This document shows, in pieces, positions 61,755 through 64,000 of a DNA stretch of 64,000 nucleotides (positions within the stretch are counted from its first letter, which is position 1; the number at the start of each line of letters is the position of its first letter). This stretch comes from Prochlorococcus sp. AG-347-L19. Its GTDB lineage: Bacteria; Cyanobacteriota; Cyanobacteriia; PCC-6307; Cyanobiaceae. Location of the stretch: assembly GCA_003278895.1 (NCBI GenBank), contig QCCO01000001.1, forward strand, positions 146,566 through 210,565, in the 5' to 3' direction. The notes under the pieces were generated by a model, which was not told the origin of the DNA, did not search any database, and saw only the letters and a program-made list of their open reading frames with translations. A program made the translations under genes and the position numbers.

Positions 61755-62732
61755 ATGGAACCAAGTGTTTACGGTTTATTTGTTCTTATAATAATTATCT
61801 TAATTGGGTCAGCATGTTGTTCGGGAGTAGAAGCTGCTTTTTTAGCCGTAAATTCGATTCGAATTCTAGAGATAGCCTCTAAACAAAAACCAAAGAGTTC
61901 TGCAAATCAACTCCTTAAACTTAGAAAACATCTTGGAAGGACATTAACTGTAATTACTATTACTAATAATGGATTTAACATAATTGGAAGTCTTATTTTA
62001 GGTGTATATGGAGCATTGGTTATTAATAGTAGTTATGGCCTAACCCTGTTTTCAATTTCTTTTTACATACTAGTCGTACTAGTAGGAGAAGTACTACCTA
62101 AGGCTCTTGGTACAAGATTCTCAGTTCAAATAGCATTATTATCAGTTCCTATCTTGAGAATATTGAATACTTTAATGAGGCCATTTTTAGTATTAATAGA
62201 ACAAATATTTCCAGTTATTACGGCAGAAAATGAAATTTCAACAGATGAAGAAGAAATTAGACAAATGGCAAAGATTGGAAGCCAAAAAGGTTTGATAGAA
62301 GCTGATGAAGCAGCAATGATATTTAAGGTTTTTCAATTAAATGATTTAAAAGCTAAAGATTTAATGATCCCTAGAGTATCAGCACCTTGTCTTGATGGGT
62401 CTTCGAATCTTGAAGAAATTTCAAAACTTATAATGGACGATAACTCTCAATGGTGGGTTATTTTGGGAGATAAAGTTGACAAAATACTTGGGGTGGTTCC
62501 CCGTGAGAGAATGCTAGCAGAATTAATTAATGGAGAAAATAAAAAATTATTGTCAGAAATTTGCGAACCTGTGGACTACATTCCCGAAATGATTAAGGCA
62601 GATCAATTATTAACAAGATTTGACAAGAATCATAAAGGAGTGAAAGTAGTAGTAGATGAATTTGGAGGATTCGTGGGCATTATTGGTGCAGAAGCTGTGT
62701 TATCTGTTTTAGCTGGCTGGTGGAAAAAATAA
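61755..62732 (+). CDS. CNNM/CorC-type membrane protein with CBS domains
   Basis: 325 residues. DUF21/CNNM transmembrane part (GSACCSGVEAAFLAVNSIRI, VLVGEVLPKALGTRFSVQIA, about residues 1-150), EEEIRQMAKIGSQKGLIEAD, then a CBS pair (DLMIPRVSAPCLDGSSNLEE; VVVDEFGGFVGIIGAEAVL). The C-terminal CorC_HlyC domain is absent, so it is shorter than the usual 430 residues. Proposed Mg/Co efflux role. 3 bp before the next gene. Confidence 0.87.
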   Translation: MEPSVYGLFVLIIIILIGSACCSGVEAAFLAVNSIRILEIASKQKPKSSANQLLKLRKHLGRTLTVITITNNGFNIIGSLILGVYGALVINSSYGLTLFSISFYILVVLVGEVLPKALGTRFSVQIALLSVPILRILNTLMRPFLVLIEQIFPVITAENEISTDEEEIRQMAKIGSQKGLIEADEAAMIFKVFQLNDLKAKDLMIPRVSAPCLDGSSNLEEISKLIMDDNSQWWVILGDKVDKILGVVPRERMLAELINGENKKLLSEICEPVDYIPEMIKADQLLTRFDKNHKGVKVVVDEFGGFVGIIGAEAVLSVLAGWWKK

Positions 62733-62735
62733 ATC

Positions 62736-63977
62736 ATGAAACAATTCAAAATTAATAAAAATTATTTACTTTTAAAAAATTGGTGGGAAACTATTGATCT
62801 TACCAACTATGAAAAAAGTTATTTTAATAGGGACATAATTTCTTTTAATCAAAAACTTTTTAGGCTCAAAGAAAAAAAAATAAGAATCGGCGCATATGGT
62901 AAATCAGGCGTAGGAAAATCTTCTGTTTTAAATTCTTTATTAGAAAAAGATAAATTTAAAACAGATATTATCAATGGGACCACAAGAGAAATTCAGGCTG
63001 AAGAATGGAAATTTAAAGATCAATCACTTTACAGTATAGAGTTACTAGATTCTCCAGGATTTGATTTCTGCGATATTAAATTCCCAGATAAAGTTTACTC
63101 CTCTATAAATAACTCAGATGTTATTTTATTTGTAATTTCGGGAGATTTAAATAGAAATGAGTTAAACGAAATCAACTCTTTTATAAAAGATGGAAAAAAA
63201 ATTATTTTAATTTTAAACAAAATCGATCTATTTCATAAAAATGAATTAAAAGAAATAATTGAAAATATAAATTTTAAGCTTCCAAAAGATTTAAATATTC
63301 CAATAATCATTAATAATGAAACCAATCTTAAAAATTACATAGCTAAATTAATCAATCAATATGGTGAGATACTATTAACATTAAATTCTATTCAATTAGC
63401 TGACAAATTATTTCTGAAAATAAAAGAGCAAAGATTGAAAAGAAGGCAGAAATTAGCTCAATCAACTATTGGTAAATTTTCGACTATAAAGGCATCCGCA
63501 GTAGCTCTTAATCCTTTTATCTTATTTGATGTTGCAGGTAGTTTTGCACTAGATACTGCATTGATTAACGAATTAAGTAATATTTACGGCTTAAAGTTGA
63601 AAGGTGAATCTACAAGAAAAATATTTAAAAATATATCCATTAATAATTTATGTTTGGGAATCACTCAAGTTGGCATTAATACCTCTTTCAACCTTATTAA
63701 GAAACTAATTCTTTTAACAGCACCTTTTACTAACGGGCTTTCATTATTACCCTATGGACCCATAGCAATTATTCAAGCTGCAATCGCAATATATTCAACA
63801 AAAATTCTAGGGAAATTAGCAGCAAAAGAGATATTTGTAAGAAGCAAAGCTTCTTTTATGGAACCTGCTATTTTGATCCAAAATATGAATTTTAATGACC
63901 CAGAGATTTTTAACTACATAAATATTTATTTTTCAAGTAGAAATTTAAATAATAATTTTGTTAGTTTTCTACCTTAA
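62736..63977 (+). CDS. Era/TrmE-type GTPase with C-terminal membrane region
   Basis: 413 residues. G1 GAYGKSGVGKSSVLNSLL, G2 NGTTREIQ, G3 LLDSPGFDF, G4 ILNKIDLF. The C-terminal 180 residues carry hydrophobic stretches (VALNPFILFDVAGSFALDTA; GLSLLPYGPIAIIQAAIAIY) like DUF697-type GTPases of cyanobacteria. Cellular role unknown, perhaps membrane or ribosome related. Operon with the CNNM gene. Confidence 0.85.
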   Translation: MKQFKINKNYLLLKNWWETIDLTNYEKSYFNRDIISFNQKLFRLKEKKIRIGAYGKSGVGKSSVLNSLLEKDKFKTDIINGTTREIQAEEWKFKDQSLYSIELLDSPGFDFCDIKFPDKVYSSINNSDVILFVISGDLNRNELNEINSFIKDGKKIILILNKIDLFHKNELKEIIENINFKLPKDLNIPIIINNETNLKNYIAKLINQYGEILLTLNSIQLADKLFLKIKEQRLKRRQKLAQSTIGKFSTIKASAVALNPFILFDVAGSFALDTALINELSNIYGLKLKGESTRKIFKNISINNLCLGITQVGINTSFNLIKKLILLTAPFTNGLSLLPYGPIAIIQAAIAIYSTKILGKLAAKEIFVRSKASFMEPAILIQNMNFNDPEIFNYINIYFSSRNLNNNFVSFLP

Positions 63978-64000
63978 AACTTAAAATGGAAAAAAGCATT

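Noticed and set aside
63986-64000. Start of a further gene (ATG, five codons)
   Set aside because: Only 15 bases remain before the window ends; too little to call a gene.

Overview
The window is very AT-rich (roughly 30% GC by eye), densely packed and full of genes under 60 codons. Marine picocyanobacterial markers are present: single-helix high-light-inducible (Hli) proteins, acyl-lipid desaturases, PSRP-3/Ycf65, DUF1818, DUF2811, DUF3764- and DUF3804-like proteins and the groESL/atpDC neighbourhood. Together these indicate a high-light-adapted Prochlorococcus chromosome. No tRNA, rRNA, transposase, integrase or CRISPR array was seen.

Layout. 1-8.9 kb: small housekeeping and hypothetical genes (pirin-like fragment, DUF1643, DUF2214-like, GAF protein, BaiN-type flavoprotein, EamA exporter, cupin, DUF805), with many one-helix mini-proteins between them. 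8.9-15.9 kb: a light/cold-stress stretch with two fatty-acid desaturases, three Hli genes (two overlapping by one base), a candidate structured RNA with its own terminator, and a decayed DUF938 methyltransferase. 16-27.3 kb: envelope/glycan region. A minus-strand LptG-type permease overlaps a large membrane protein, and a divergent plus-strand operon of seven genes carries a class II aldolase, a tandem double nucleotidyltransferase, GtrA, GT2, a GDPD-like protein, a 712-residue GT-C fused to a phosphoribulokinase/uridine-kinase-like domain without a P-loop, and a HAD phosphatase.

27.3-49.5 kb: accessory island. It consists mostly of tiny genes in paralogous families, small genes broken by single stop codons, and dispersed repeats. 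Recurrent elements are: (i) four partial copies of the upstream region and first codons of an EVE-domain gene, the intact one at the right edge (40.8, 44.3, 46.8, 49.4 kb), dividing the segment into three cassette-like blocks; (ii) a leader of the form TTGACAGTCGATCTAAA plus hairpin plus T-run ending at a start codon, five versions; (iii) an inverted duplication of a divergent promoter/leader block (42.5 and 46.0 kb), one half of which recurs at 33.5 kb; (iv) a 240-bp element in two copies (30.6 and 45.5 kb) whose differences preserve base pairing better than codons; (v) a 167-bp direct repeat (38.4 and 42.75 kb). Larger cargo includes a cupin, a LOG-family protein, two GT-A-like proteins, an FkbM methyltransferase and a CobW-like GTPase with two metallophosphoesterase-type proteins behind a Fur/Zur-like palindrome.

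49.5-64 kb: conserved core. EVE protein, DUF2811, DUF1818, rpoZ, an Hsp70 homologue, pyrR, gpmI, secG, groEL/groES, atpD/atpC, PSRP-3, pepP, a CNNM/CorC-type protein and a GTPase. Small-gene functions are mostly unknown; their calls rest on start codons, ribosome-binding sites, overlaps with neighbours and paralogy within the window.
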